Shown in pieces: positions 1 through 10,931 of a stretch of 64,000 bases of DNA. Source of the DNA: Eublepharis macularius (lineage: Eukaryota; Chordata; Lepidosauria; Squamata; Eublepharidae); the NCBI RefSeq assembly GCF_028583425.1, contig NC_072794.1, forward strand, positions 23,371,232-23,435,231, read 5' to 3'. How positions within the stretch are numbered: the stretch's first letter is position 1; each line of letters starts with the position of its first letter. A model generated the notes under the pieces. It worked only from the letters and a program-made list of their open reading frames with translations. It was not told where the DNA came from and ran no database searches. Both the position numbers and the translations under genes were made by a program.

Positions 1-1399
1 AATAAATTGGGAGGAGAGGGAAAGGGGATTATTTGAAGTATGTACTAATCAAAAATCAATGCTTGTTCAAAGTAATTAATTGAGAGGGTGACATATGGTA
101 ACATACACATGCAGCCAGCCATTGATCTCAGAGAATAATCAGATATTATCAGGCCAAAGTTTTGTCTGATGTAAATTCTTAAGTTTCCAGCTACTCTATG
201 CTTGCTACCTGGCAGAGCTCCTATGCCTTTAACAACCATGACAGGCAGAAATTTAACAGCTTTTTCTTTCTCTACGCCTCCATTTGGGAAAGGGCCATCT
301 GTTGAATATCAACCTGCTTTGGAGGTGTTAAAGGTACAAGAGTGCTACTGAAATAAAAGGAGGCAACTTTAGGAGAGATTGAATTTCATCATTATTTCCT
401 CCTTGTATTTCACTGACAAGAAGTTACACAGAACTCATAAACCAGGCAGAGCACAAATTAGGGGCTTAGATCCAGACAAGATGTTTCTGTGGGTGTAAGC
501 ATTTCTGCCTGCAGAATATGCTTTTACCTCCTATCCCATGGCATCCCCAAATGCCCCCTGAAATCCTGTTCCCAGGAATCTCCTCTTCCCAGGAGCAGGT
601 CGAAGGTGAGGAGCTGCGGGCTGCTGAAAGAACAGGGAGGCAGGAAAATTATGGTCTGTGGGCAGAAATCTTTGCATTCTGCAATTGCTAGTCCGGATCC
701 AATCCAGGGATTGATTGTATCAGCCTTGCTTCTGTTGATCTAGAAGTATACAACAAGCATTCAAGCTACACAGATCTCTGAACTGGGCAAGATAGGAAGA
801 CGAGCCCTTTTCACCTAGAGCGAGCACAGGATTAATTATTAATATTAGGAATTCAGTGATATTGCTGGCGGCCAAAGCATCATATTAAAAGTTTGGGGAC
901 TTGCTTTAATTTGCTAAATGTTTTGTGCGGAGCTTTTACTTGTTAACTTTTACCATGTTTTATGTTTTATTTTGTTTGTTATCGTATTTTATGTCGAGCA
1001 AGTTCACTGAAGAGATTGTATAGCAATTCTCTAATTAAGTAAATCAAAATAAGTAAGTTTTGAGAGCCTGGGAGACACCTAAGGTACTTGGAAGAAAATC
1101 CCATTTTAGCAAAAGGGGCTTACTACCAGAAAAGTGATCTTTGGATTGCATCCCTCATTTCTCAGTGTTAGGGCAGTATATGCCTCAGGTCATTAAAAAC
1201 CATCTATGTTTAGTACATAGCCTTGCTCTCTCTGGCACGGTTTGCTAAGAATGCAACTTTGCAACCGGTAGGTTCTGCCTAGCAAGACTGGTGCACTGCA
1301 GAATGTGCTCGTGATCTGACTTCCTCCCTACATTCCCCTGGCTGTTATAACAAAGAGGACTCCAATGGTGGGGTGGAGGAAGAAATACTGCCATCCCAG
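1..1399. other. Intergenic, nothing recognised
   Basis: No coding, RNA or repeat signature that I can name. Short frames here start and stop at random. Confidence 0.5.
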
Positions 1400-1540
1400 G
1401 CAGAGTTACTCCAGTCTAAGTCCATTGACTTCGATAGTCTTAGGCTGGAGTAACTCTGCTTAGGACTGCACTGAAAGTGTATTAAATGGGGCAGGATGAG
1501 ATGCATTCTGCCCTATGGCCTCAACAACTTCCAGCTCTGA

Positions 1541-1765
1541 GACCTGTATAGTGGTTAGAATGTCAGACTAAGATCTAGGAAATTCAAATCCCCACTCTGA
1601 TATGGAAGCTGGGTGGGGGACCTTAGACCAGCCTCTTTTTCAGCCTACCCTCTCTTGTAGGGTTGTTGTGAGAAAAAAGTGGAGAAGGGGAGAATGTTGT
1701 AAGCCACTTCGGGTCCCTTTTGGGAAGAAAAGTGGGGTATAAATGAAGTAAATAAATGTATATAA
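1541..1765 (+). repeat. tRNA-derived squamate SINE
   Basis: A Pol III A-box-like GTGGTTAGAATGTCAGAC and B-box-like AAATTCAAATCC open the element. It continues with GGGTTGTTGTGAG and the 3' AGCCACTTCGGGTCCC ... GTATAAATGAAGTAAATAAAT tail. Diverged copy. Confidence 0.8.
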
Positions 1766-1854
1766 TGTAGATTGCATGTTAGACAACCAAATAAAGGGTT
1801 TTGTAGAACTTATCTCTTCAGTTTATCTGCATATTTATACTCTGCTTTTCTCCC

Positions 1855-1990
1855 CAAAGTGGGGACCCGAAGAAACAGAGCTGGAAGAGACCCCCAAGTG
1901 GCATCTAGTCCAGCCCCCTGCACAATGCAGAAAATTCACAGCTATCACCCCCACCTCACCTCTCCCAGTGACCCATGGCAGATTGGCCAG
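1855..1990 (+). repeat. Squamate interspersed repeat fragment
   Basis: The GAGCTGGAAGAGACCC ... CATCTAGTCCAGCCCC ... TGCACAATGCAG stretch is a recurrent reptile interspersed repeat. Several overlapping chance frames come from it. Recognised from memory, no search run. Confidence 0.55.
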
Positions 1991-2067
1991 GGGTCCTGGA
2001 AGATTTTTCCTCCATGGCTGAAGGAAAGCAAAATCTTCCAGGATCCCTGGCCAATCTGGCCTGGAGA

Positions 2068-2310
2068 AAAAGCAGCTTGTAGCATCATTCTTTCCTCCTC
2101 CGTTTTATTCTCACAACAACTTTGTGAGGTAGTTTAAGCTTAGACAGAGTGACTGGCCCAAGGTCACCCACCGAGTTTGTTTGTTTGTTTGTATTCTGCC
2201 CTCCCCACACAAGCAGGCTCAGTTTCCACAGCAGAGTGGGGGGGTTCAATTCTGGGAGCCCAGATTCTAGTCAGGACGGAGCTGTAACCACCAGCTCTCA
2301 AAATCTTGCA
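2068..2310 (-). repeat. tRNA-derived squamate SINE, reverse
   Basis: Minus-strand copy: TCACAACAACTTTGTGAGGTAG, TGACTGGCCCAAGGTCACCC, and the reverse of the B box (GGTTCAATTCTGGG) near 2,250. A TTTG microsatellite interrupts it at about 2,177. Confidence 0.75.
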
Positions 2311-2658
2311 AGCTTATTAAATTGATCGAATTATGAAAAATGATCTTCATGTCATCCTGTGTTGTATGTTGTATGAACATTGCTGAGTGCTCTGTGGACA
2401 GGGAAAGACAGTCTCTGCTTTATTGGGCATGTTTGAAAAGGCACTTTATCCTCCATTATATAATAGTTTTAAAAACCAGCCAGAAGAATGCAGAGTTCCA
2501 CTCACAGAATGAAACTATTCACAGCGCTCCACGATTGTATACCCTGCTGTTAGAGGCTTATAAATAAACAGAGACAAGTGGGAAAAGCCATTTGAATTCT
2601 CTCCAATGGCTTGGCAATGTTTTGTTTCCGAAGAGCAGAGAGAGGTGATAGGTGTAAC

Positions 2659-2916
2659 CAGGGCTTTTTTTCTGGGAAAACAGGTGGTGGAACTCAGTGG
2701 GCTGCCCTCGGAGAAAATGGACACATGGCCGATGGCCCCACCCCCTTATCTCCAGACAGAGGGGAGTTTAAATTGCCCTCCGCGCTGCAGCAGTGCAGAG
2801 GGCAATCTAAACTCCCCTCTGTCTGGAGATCAGGGGGCGGGGCCACCGGCCATGTGATCACTTTCAAGAGGTGCCAGAACTCCGTTCCACTGCATTCCCA
2901 CTGAAAAAAAGCCCTG
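2659..2916. mobile_element. hAT-type foldback miniature element, family A copy 1
   Basis: Ends are CAGGGCTTTTTTTC and its inverse AAAAAAAGCCCTG. The interior is a long palindrome (AGACAGAGGGGAGTTTA and inverse). It is flanked by the 8-bp direct repeat GGTGTAAC (2651-2658 and 2917-2924), the target-duplication length of hAT transposons. It is non-coding and non-autonomous. Confidence 0.92.
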
Positions 2917-3095
2917 GGTGTAACTGTCAAGGGTGAGAAGCTGAGGCTGATCAGAATATACAAAGAACATCCTTAGCATGATCTAGCAGTTTCACCATCA
3001 TGGTAATCCAAGAGAACATCAGAGATTTAAAGGGCTAACATTTGCGAACTGCCGATAGTAGATCCTCAACATAAAATTCCATGGAATTCTCTCAC

Positions 3096-3335
3096 ATGGC
3101 AGCATGGTGTAATGGTTATAGGGGGAGGATCTGGGAGGCTCAGGTTCAAATTTCCCCTCAGCCGCTGAAGTTTGCTGGGTAACCTTGAGAAACGCATTCT
3201 CTTTCTGCCTAACTTTCTTCACAGGGTTGCTGTGAGGAGAAAATGGGAACCGGAAAACCATGTATCCAGCCATGAACTCCTCGGAGGGATAGTGGCATAA
3301 AAAGGTACTAAATAAAATAATAATGGCAAGATCAG
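3096..3335 (+). repeat. tRNA-derived squamate SINE
   Basis: GCATGGTGTAATGGTTATAG (A box) and CAGGTTCAAATTTCCC (B box), then TTTGCTGGGTAACCTTGAG, CACAGGGTTGCTGTGAGGAG and a TACTAAATAAA tail. Confidence 0.75.
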
Positions 3336-3738
3336 CCAAAGAATAATGAGTTATTGCAGCCAAGATCAATAGATAGTCTCCTCTGTGTCCCACCAATCAC
3401 TGTCAGTCAACATGCAGGATACTAACTAAGCAGATGCTAACCTAGATCTACTACAGATAGGCACTACATAATCCACTTACTTTCTTGGGGCCTCAGCATC
3501 TGTAATGAGCTCAGACGTGCCCCACCCCCACTCTTTCCTTGGTCGAATCAGGTATGATCAACAATTGTCCTTTACATCCCTCTTCCAATAAAAATTATTC
3601 AAACCCCTTGATATTTATTTAAAAGATTAAAGGTGGCCAACATTAAAATACATAAGAGCATTCTTCCTTTCATTATAGTGTTTTTGGGTCAATTTTTATT
3701 GAATTGGCCCTTGTGCCAGGTCGCAGCATTGTTGTTGT

Positions 3739-3750
3739 TGTCGTTGTCAT

Positions 3751-3805
<55 letters not shown>

Positions 3806-4260
3806 TGTCCCGCCCTCCCCACAAGCGGGCTCAGGGCGGGTGACAACAGAAGATAAAATATACAAGATAAAATCACAATCAATTAACACAGCTTTCCAAT
3901 AAAACACCTGCTCACCATATAAAAACAATATCGCATCTGACGGAGGTGGAGGTGCGGCTTAACCATGCATGGTTGCTAATATATGGGGGGAGGGTAGATG
4001 GTCAATACGCCCTACAGACATAGAGGAGACCAGGTGAGAGGCTCATTTGGTGGAAAACCCTGATGGCCTTAACCATACGCCTGGCAGAACATCTCCATCT
4101 TACAGACCCGCCTGAAGGAGACAAGATCTTAGTGGGCTAGGGTGTCCTCAGACAGAGAGTTCCACCAGGTCGGGGCCAGGACCGAAAAGGCCCTGGCCCT
4201 GAATGATGTCATCTGCCTGGGACACAGGCACACATGGACCTGCCTCCTGGCCTACATTCG
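3739..4260 (-). repeat. L2-like LINE 3' end with TTTA microsatellite tail
   Basis: The minus strand encodes a short L2-like end (CCTGGTGGAACTCTCTGTCTG at about 4,170-4,150), followed by 3'UTR and a (TAAA)n tail that reads as (ATTT)n on the plus strand at 3749-3806. 5'-truncated. The open frames crossing it are chance frames. Confidence 0.65.
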
Positions 4261-4954
4261 TCTGTTTTCTCTCCCTTTCCCCTGCCAGCCAGAGGAGTGG
4301 TGGGAGGGGGGCAGTGGCTGGGAGGTGGAGTATCTCGTGCTCCCAGCAGGGTCTGGCAACTCTGCCAGGCCACTGGCCCACCATGACTTCCCCTGGTGGT
4401 TTTAATGGCCAATCCACCCTGGAAGGAAGACTTCTCAATGCAACCAGGCTGTTTGAAGTGAATAAAAGAAAGGCAAGGAAGAAGGGCATTGAAAATTTCT
4501 CCAGTCACAGTCAACACCAGGGCGGCAGAGAGAGCTGGCATTAGGATAAGTTGTATTTCTATTTAAGTAATACTAATCATGTTTCAGTTTGCTTATGTTG
4601 GGTGCAAATTAGTATATGCAAATTTTGTTCTCCTTTTTTGGACAGTTACCAACTTCCGAGTGGGGTCTCCTCAAATTAGAAGCGATCTCAAGAATAGAGA
4701 GATCTTATTCCCCAGAACTGAAGTCCCCGATATGGTGTCCATTGGCTATGCATTTTTTTAAAATGCTGCTTCGGCAGCAGCTGCCACCACAACATTGTGA
4801 TCTTCACTGTGTAAGGAAGGGGCGAAGAGAGGAGAAGAAGATGGAGGTGTTCCAGAACATTCACCATGAAACTGGAATCTAGTACAGGAACTACTTCATT
4901 CAAACCTCTCTCACAATGCCCAAATAAACAACACTTACGGTGAAATGCTTAGGA

Positions 4955-5160
4955 TTTCACTGTTTGTGTGTCAGAATAGTACTTGAGAGACTCGTGTTCA
5001 GATCCCTGCTCTTCCATGAAGCTCGCTGGATGACACTGAGCCCATCTCAGCCTAACTTACAGGGCTGTTGTGAAGATAAAATGGAGGGAAAACAGTGTAG
5101 GCTACACTGAGCTCCTTGAAGGAAGAGCAGGATAAAAAAGTTACTAAAAATTAATGCGAT
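4955..5160 (+). repeat. tRNA-derived squamate SINE
   Basis: Diverged copy with GTGTTCAGATCCCTGCTC (B box), TGAAGCTCGCTGGATGACA, TTACAGGGCTGTTGTGAAG and an A-rich end (TACTAAAAATT). Confidence 0.65.
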
Positions 5161-5174
5161 CTTTTTGAGAGTTT

Positions 5175-5545
5175 GTTTATTCACTACATTTATATCCCTC
5201 CTTTCTGCCCAGTGAGAGCCACCAAGGTAGCTGACAATTAAAACAAGCATAATAAAATACACCACAATACTTATTAAAACCCAGAGTTAAAAATACCTAT
5301 ATTAAAAACAAGACAACATGTTAAAATGTAAGGAAGGAAGGAGAGATTATGGAGAGAATGCCAGACCCAAAAAAAGTCTTCATCCACTAGGGAAGGAAGA
5401 CCGCGACTGAAGAGGAGGACAGACAAGTATCACTGGGGAAGGAGTTCTGTAATTTTGGTGTCATAACCAAGAAGGCCCTCTCTTGGGTCGCTGCCTATCT
5501 TGAGTTGCTCTGAACTTAACAATGGTAAGAGGAAAACTCTTCTTG
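5175..5545 (-). repeat. LINE 3'UTR fragment (L2-like), reverse
   Basis: TTTATATCCCTCCTTTCTGCC, ATTAAAACAAGCATAATAAAA and GAAGGCCCTCTCTTGGGTCG are typical of the reversed 3' end of reptile L2-type LINEs. Not coding. Confidence 0.55.
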
Positions 5546-5559
5546 TGGTCTTGGGACCA

Positions 5560-6660
5560 GGTAAACATCTATATTAAGTAAATATCCTAATGGGTCTTCC
5601 AAATCAGTATAGCTAAAACTCGCATTGTAAAACACTTCTCTCCCTCCCCTCTGCTTTCTATGCATGGCCAACTAAATTGGCCAAGTTATGGTTTGCATTT
5701 TCCATAACAAAAGTTTAATCCATTGCAGAGAAAGCACAACCCACATCCACTGCAAATTGAGATAAGGGGCCACAGAGAAAGGATGTTAAGTCCGGTTGGG
5801 TCTTGTGTTGATATTTTTGTTTTTATGGAGTTTCATTTCAAGGCAACCTACTTCCTTCCACTTAATGTGTTCAGGGCTTGGGTGTTAAAGAGATACCTGC
5901 TGGAAACACATTAATGAAATTAACACCGGACACCCCAGGAGCTAATTCCATTACCCAGTGCAGCGCGTTAAACCAATGAGATCCCAAGAACACCTGTAAA
6001 TAGAGACAGTGTCTTCTCCCAGAACACCCATCTGTTCAAGCACATCCTGACTTCAGAAGAACTATTTCGGTTTTGCTCTCCCCTGTGCAGGCCCAGCTAA
6101 AATCTCATCAATAAAACAATAACCTAGAGAGATGCTGGGAAATTCCTGCCTTGCACAATGCATCAAGGCATCCCCAGACACAGAGATAATTCAGAAGCTA
6201 TTTACACCTGGGGAGACCTTTGGTTGCCATACTAATCCCCTACTCAATCCTTGGGCACTAATGAGTCATGTCGTTGAGATGTCTTATACTTAAGAACCTC
6301 CTGCAGATTTGCCCAGTTGTGAGTACAGTTATCGCTTCTTCCCAACAAATTACCTCTATGATCGGATATAGGGGACGGGGGGAAGAAGGGTGTTTCTAAC
6401 AAGTTCAGTGCGGGGAGCAGGACAGAGAAAGTTTGCCTTGTTCTTTGGCACTACTGCTATATAATATTCACAAAGCATTTGTACACAAGAACTATTGATG
6501 CTTGCATGCTTTCATCCGTCTTAAGTGGTAGCAACAATTAAGAGCCACAATTTTTTTTCTGGCTCTGGGCAGTGCCTTTAATAAATACCAGGCATTTAGG
6601 AAGTAAAACTTTTCCTGGCATGGAAATCTGTGGTGGCCTCCACCTTATGAAGTGGCCTGC
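5560..6660. other. Intergenic, nothing recognised
   Basis: AT-balanced unique-looking sequence. No exon with splice sites or known domain was found on either strand. Confidence 0.5.
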
Positions 6661-6674
6661 CTGAGGTCAGGATA

Positions 6675-6858
6675 GCTCTGAATCCACACTCACTGGCACA
6701 GCGCTAAACAGGCAGAGTGAGAGCGTGTTTGTGGCGCGTTTTATGATGTCATCGCACCACAAGAGTTGCATCATGGGGCGATGATGTCATAAAACACACC
6801 AGAAAGATGCTCTCACTCCATCTGTTTAGCGCTGTGCCGGTAAGTGTGGATTCAGCCT
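6675..6858. mobile_element. Palindromic miniature element with ~36-bp TIRs
   Basis: The left arm (CTGAATCCACACTCACTGGC... CAGCGCTAAACAG) and right arm (CTGTTTAGCGCTGTGCC... GTGTGGATTCAG) are near-perfect inverse copies. A second inverted pair (ATGATGTCAT...) lies inside. The CTGAATCCACAC terminus resembles that of the element at 39061. No clear target duplication. Confidence 0.75.
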
Positions 6859-6869
6859 TATTCTCCCGG

Positions 6870-8320
6870 CTTTCTGCAAACTATGCAAGACTGAATTATT
6901 CAGAAGGGCTTTCCACTTAGATTATAGGGCTGTGTCATAAGAAATAGCTAAAAGAGATAGCTCGGTAAGGAACAGAGACTGTAGACCAAGCTTTTGGGTA
7001 CTGTGTCGTGATCTAGATACACTCCTAGTTCAATGTTCCTAAAGATGTCACATTAATTACTTACAGAAAGGTTTTGTCTGTGCATTCGGTTTTGTGCTAG
7101 CTTTCAAATTTTGTGACTACCATACTCTGTTGTATTTGTTTTCATTGAATGTCCCAACTGTTGATCATATTGTATTGTTGCTCTGTGATTGTCATAGCTA
7201 TTGGTTATATTGTATTCACTTGTAGTACCTTGGCTCTCAGTGAGAATGGCGGACTATAAATAAATAAAGAACAACAATAATAAGGTGACAAGGACAGCTT
7301 AAGCAGCTGTTTATCAATCTGCTGTTAAAAGTACAAGAGAAGAGGCCGATGAAGTTGTGGCAGCCCTAGCCAATGGAAACTGGGTTTGTGCAAATTCAGG
7401 CTTGCTTAATTGAATAGCAGGGATGTTCAATCAACCGCTGGTCTGCTTGTACCAATTTTTCAACTGTTCGTTCATTAATCCATTCGTGGCTGTTCGACAG
7501 GGTTGCTTCACCATATTACTTTGTAAGCGTGCAGTACGGCTCTACTGGCTTTTCACATATGCACATTCTTATACAGTCTGGTTGAGTTCAACTTCCCCCG
7601 TGCTGTGTTGTTTAGATATGCATGTTTATAGACGTAACGGTTGTTCTAGGATGTCTATCAGGCCTATGTAACTTTTTATATGCTTTTCAAGGCTGAATGT
7701 TTTCTATGAAGTTCATTTTGTTACATACGGTTTCTTGTTCAGAGTCACTGGATAAATTTTGATATTTTCATTGCTTGTGGGCGTTGGTTTTTGTTGCCCT
7801 TCATGTAGTTTCACACTCTTTCCCAGGTTTCCTTTATTCACCACGGCTAGTAGCCATAGATATACCGGACCTGTCCTCCGCTTGCTAGGGGTTTTTTTCC
7901 AGTTCTGTGTGAAGGATGCTTGTCCAGGAAAGGGTCTGAGCTACTCCAGAGACTCCAACATTTCCCTCCCCCCTTGCAGAGCAGAAAATAAAAAGGAGGG
8001 GAGGAGGCCACTAGCATACTGAACTATATCCTGAGGCAGAAAATGCATTCAGAGCCAGGCAGGGAAAATTGAGTCAATTACATGCTTTCTGTGCTGCAGA
8101 GCTGCCGACAATCCCATCTTTTGTGAGAGTCAAAGAATCACCCCCTATGTGTTTCACTGACTCTTCCTTGCCAGAGTGGAAAGGTCACGAAGAAGCATGT
8201 AATGGAAAGACGTGTAGCAAACTTTTCCCTGGGAGGAGAAGGAAGAGGGGGAAATCGCCAGAAGAGACCTCTGCAAAAGGACCTCTGCTTGGCTTTCAGA
8301 GGGAGCTGTATGCTGGGAGA
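6870..8320. other. Intergenic, no gene recognised
   Basis: Contains a short LINE-like tail at about 7,120-7,280 (GGCTCTCAGTGAGAATGGCG... TATAAATAAATAAAG). The frames at 7,423-8,022 lack domains and any splice or homology support. Confidence 0.45.
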
Positions 8321-8337
8321 GTCACACGGGGGTTACC

Positions 8338-8658
8338 CAGGGCTTTTTTTCAGCTGGAACGTGGTGGAACGGAGTTCCGGCACCTCTTGAAAATGGTCAC
8401 ATGGCCGGCGGCCCCGCCCCCTGATCTCCAGACAGAGGGGAGTTTAGATCACCCTCCGTGCTGCTGGGGCGCAAAGGGCAATCTAAACTCCCCTCTGTCT
8501 GGAGATCAGGGGGTGGGGCCACCGGCCATGTGACCATTTTCTCCAAGGGCGATTTAAACTTTAAAAAACTCCCCCCTTGTTCCAGCTGACCCAAAGTGAC
8601 ATCATTGTGTGGTCCACCACTGAGTTCCACCACCCCTTTACCCAGAAAAAAAGCCCTG
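8338..8658. mobile_element. hAT-type foldback miniature element, family A copy 2
   Basis: It has the same CAGGGCTTTTTTTC termini and internal palindrome as copy 1, with an 8-bp target duplication GGGTTACC (8330-8337 and 8659-8666). The duplicated target looks like the first bases of the next repeat (family D, TTACCAACCTCCAGG), so this copy inserted into the end of a family D element. Confidence 0.92.
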
Positions 8659-8874
8659 GGGTTACCAACCTCCAGGTGGAGTCTGGGATTCTTCTGAGAT
8701 TTCAACTGATCTCCAAACTATAGAGATCAGTTCCCCTGAAGGAAATGGCAGCCTGTGATGGCGAACTCTACAGCATCACATCTCGATGAGCTCCCTCTCT
8801 TCTCCAAAATCCACCCTCTCCAGACACCATCCTCTAATCTCCAGGAATTTCCCAGGGTGGCATTGGCAGCCCTA
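8659..8874. mobile_element. AGGGTTGCCA-type squamate DNA element, family D copy 1
   Basis: The sequence runs from GGGTTACCAACCTCCAGGTGG through GATCAGTTCCCCTG to TTTCCCAGGGTGGC... GGCAGCCCT. It is a diverged copy of the family also at 25.3, 43.5, 54.4 and 56.9 kb. Non-coding. Confidence 0.75.
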
Positions 8875-9061
8875 CCCTTGTGGCATGAATGTGGGAAGCT
8901 GCAATTCACAGGCAGATTAAATACAATGACCAATGTTCACATATGGAACTGCCATACACTGTTCTAGCCCCAATGTGAAATAGATATGATGTGGGGTTTT
9001 TTTTGAGGGGCGGGGGGTCATTCATCTGACCTTTGTTAATATACATTCACCATTTATAAGT

Positions 9062-9118
9062 GTATGTCAGGAACTACAATGCCAAGACCATGGCCATACA
9101 GCCCGGAAAATCGACATC
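9062..9118 (+). mobile_element. Penelope-type terminal fragment, short relic
   Basis: A short stretch, GTCAGGAACTACAATGCCAA followed by GACCATGGCCATACAGCCCGG, matches the 3' part of the units at 10.9 and 23.4 kb. The ribozyme core is absent. Confidence 0.7.
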
Positions 9119-9423
9119 AACTAACATTTATAAGTGTGTTTGCATTTATGAATGCCTTCATCACACAGTATTTAAAATCAACTATGGCTGCACCCACACT
9201 TTATTATGGGTATTATGCTATCATTGCTCTATATCAAGGTTCCCCAGCATGGCACCCATAGGCAATATGGTGCCTACCAGGATTTCCATTGGTGCCCTCT
9301 CAGCTTTTCAGAAAATGAGTGGGACAATTGTAAGGCAGGGCTTGTTTTGGGCTGCCCTCATTCAAATGAAAGGGTTTTTCAGGAGGATTGATAAGCATTT
9401 GGGTTTATCAGTGACTGGATCAA

Positions 9424-9737
9424 GGTAAGGTAAAAGATAAAGGTAGTCCCCTGTGCAAGCACTGATTCATTACTGACCCATGGGGGGACGTCACATCACG
9501 ACATTTTCTTGGCAGACTTTTTGTTACGGGGTGGTTTGCCATTGCCTTCCCCAGTCATCTACACATCCCCCCAGGAAACTGGGTACTCATTTTACCGACC
9601 TTGGAAGGATGGAAGGCTGAGTCACCCTTGACTCAACCTTGACTATGTGAACCCGGCTTCTGCCAGGATTGAACTCAGGTCGTGAGCAGAGCTTGGGCTG
9701 CAGTGCTGCAGCTTACCACTCTGCGCCACAGGGCTAT
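9424..9737 (-). repeat. tRNA-derived SINE (second squamate type), nearly full length
   Basis: The minus strand begins with AGCCCTGTGGCGCAGAGTGG (A box), then GAGTTCAATCCTGGC (B box). The body (TACTGACCCATGGGGGGACG and GGGTGGTTTGCCATTGCC on the plus strand) follows. It is about 310 bp. A second 3' fragment of the same type follows at 9741-9835. Confidence 0.8.
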
Positions 9738-9740
9738 TCC

Positions 9741-9835
9741 AGGTAAAGGTAGTCCCCTATGCAAGCATCGAGTCATTACTGACTCATGGGGGGATGTTGC
9801 ATCATGATGTCCCCCCGTGAGTCAAGGTACACTTC
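9741..9835 (-). repeat. SINE 3' fragment, same type as 9424-9737
   Basis: AGGTAAAGGTAGTCCCC and CATTACTGACTCATGGGGGG repeat the end of the preceding SINE in the same orientation, giving a partial tandem pair. Confidence 0.75.
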
Positions 9836-10818
9836 CTTTTATTTAAAAAATATTTTTTAATTTTATTAATGAGATTAAAAGGCCAACAAAGGGACAGAGA
9901 AAAGAAAAATGAAAGAAAAAGAAATAGAGAGAAAAAGAAACACAAATTAATGAAAGGAAAAACAAAGAAAAATCATTCATATTTCATTTTCCATTTTCCT
10001 CTTCAACACCTGTTACATCTTTATACACATTGTACTTGTAGTTTTAATACCTCTAAAATTTACCTTTTCAATATTGCCCCCTTGTATTTATTTTTCCCAA
10101 GTTTATCTTCTTAGAAATCAAATCCACAAATCATCAATTCATTTTTTCTTACATCACACCGAAAAGTCAATAAGGGGTTTCCAATTAACCATGAAAATAG
10201 ACAGTGTTTTATCTCTGATCAGAGCTGTAAGATTAACCATCTCTGCTAACTCCATAATTTTAACAATCCAGTCATCCATTGAAGGCAATACTGTACTTTT
10301 CCATTTTTTCGCGTATAAAAGCCTAGCTGCCATTTTCATATGCAGAAATAGAATACCATGCTTGTTTTCCAACTGTTTATCCATTAGTCCCAACAAACAG
10401 GCTTCTGATTTAAATTGTATATTGAGCTTCAAATTTTTCTGTATCATCATATGAATTTGTGACCAAATTTTTTTTGCTTTAAGACAAGTCCACCAAAGGC
10501 AATAAAACGTTCCTTCATATTGTCCAACATTTGTCTGACATACCTTTACTTATTTTTGCTAATTTATCAGGACACTTAAACCACTGATACATCATTTTGT
10601 AAAAAATTTCTTTTAGTGTGGAACTCAAAGTGAATTTAAGCCCCTTTACCCACATATTTTCCCACTGGTCCATTTGTATACTATACCCAAAAGTTTTAGC
10701 CCATTTTACCATACAGTCTTTCACACATTCTTCTTCCTTTTCAAATTTCAACAAAAGTTTGTACGATGGTTGTTGTGGGTTTTCCGGGCTGTATCGCCGT
10801 GGTCTTGGCATTGTAGTT

Positions 10819-10859
10819 CCTGATGTTTCGCCAGCAGCTGTGGCTGGCATCTTCAGAGG
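10819..10859 (-). ncRNA. Hammerhead ribozyme-like core, intact, opposite strand
   Basis: Minus strand has CTGAAGA, the GCCAGC/GCTGGC stem II and GAAAC followed by ATC instead of GTC, then AGG. ATC still satisfies the UH cleavage rule. It faces the copy at 10891-10931. Confidence 0.6.
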
Positions 10860-10890
10860 TGTAGCACCAGAGGTGTAGTTTGGTGCTACA

Positions 10891-10931
10891 CCTCTGAAGA
10901 TGCCAGCCTCAGCTGCTGGCGAAACGTCAGG
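10891..10931 (+). ncRNA. Hammerhead ribozyme-like core, intact
   Basis: Plus strand reads CCT-CTGAAGA, a stem II hairpin (GCCAGC ... GCTGGC, seven-base loop), GAAAC-GTC, then AGG pairing back to CCT. This is the order of a minimal type I hammerhead (CUGANGA, stem II, GAAA, UH cleavage site). Stem III is tiny, as in Penelope-associated hammerheads, which are thought to work as dimers. Activity is not shown. Confidence 0.65.

Noticed and set aside
3749..3806. Transmembrane-like repeat protein (YLFI repeats) at 3.7, 28.1 and 57.0 kb
   Set aside because: Translation of TTTA microsatellites, not a protein.
9700..9737. A tRNA gene
   Set aside because: The A and B boxes belong to the head of a reverse-strand SINE; no cloverleaf with acceptor stem is present. 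The same applies to 1,541, 19,334 and the other SINE heads.
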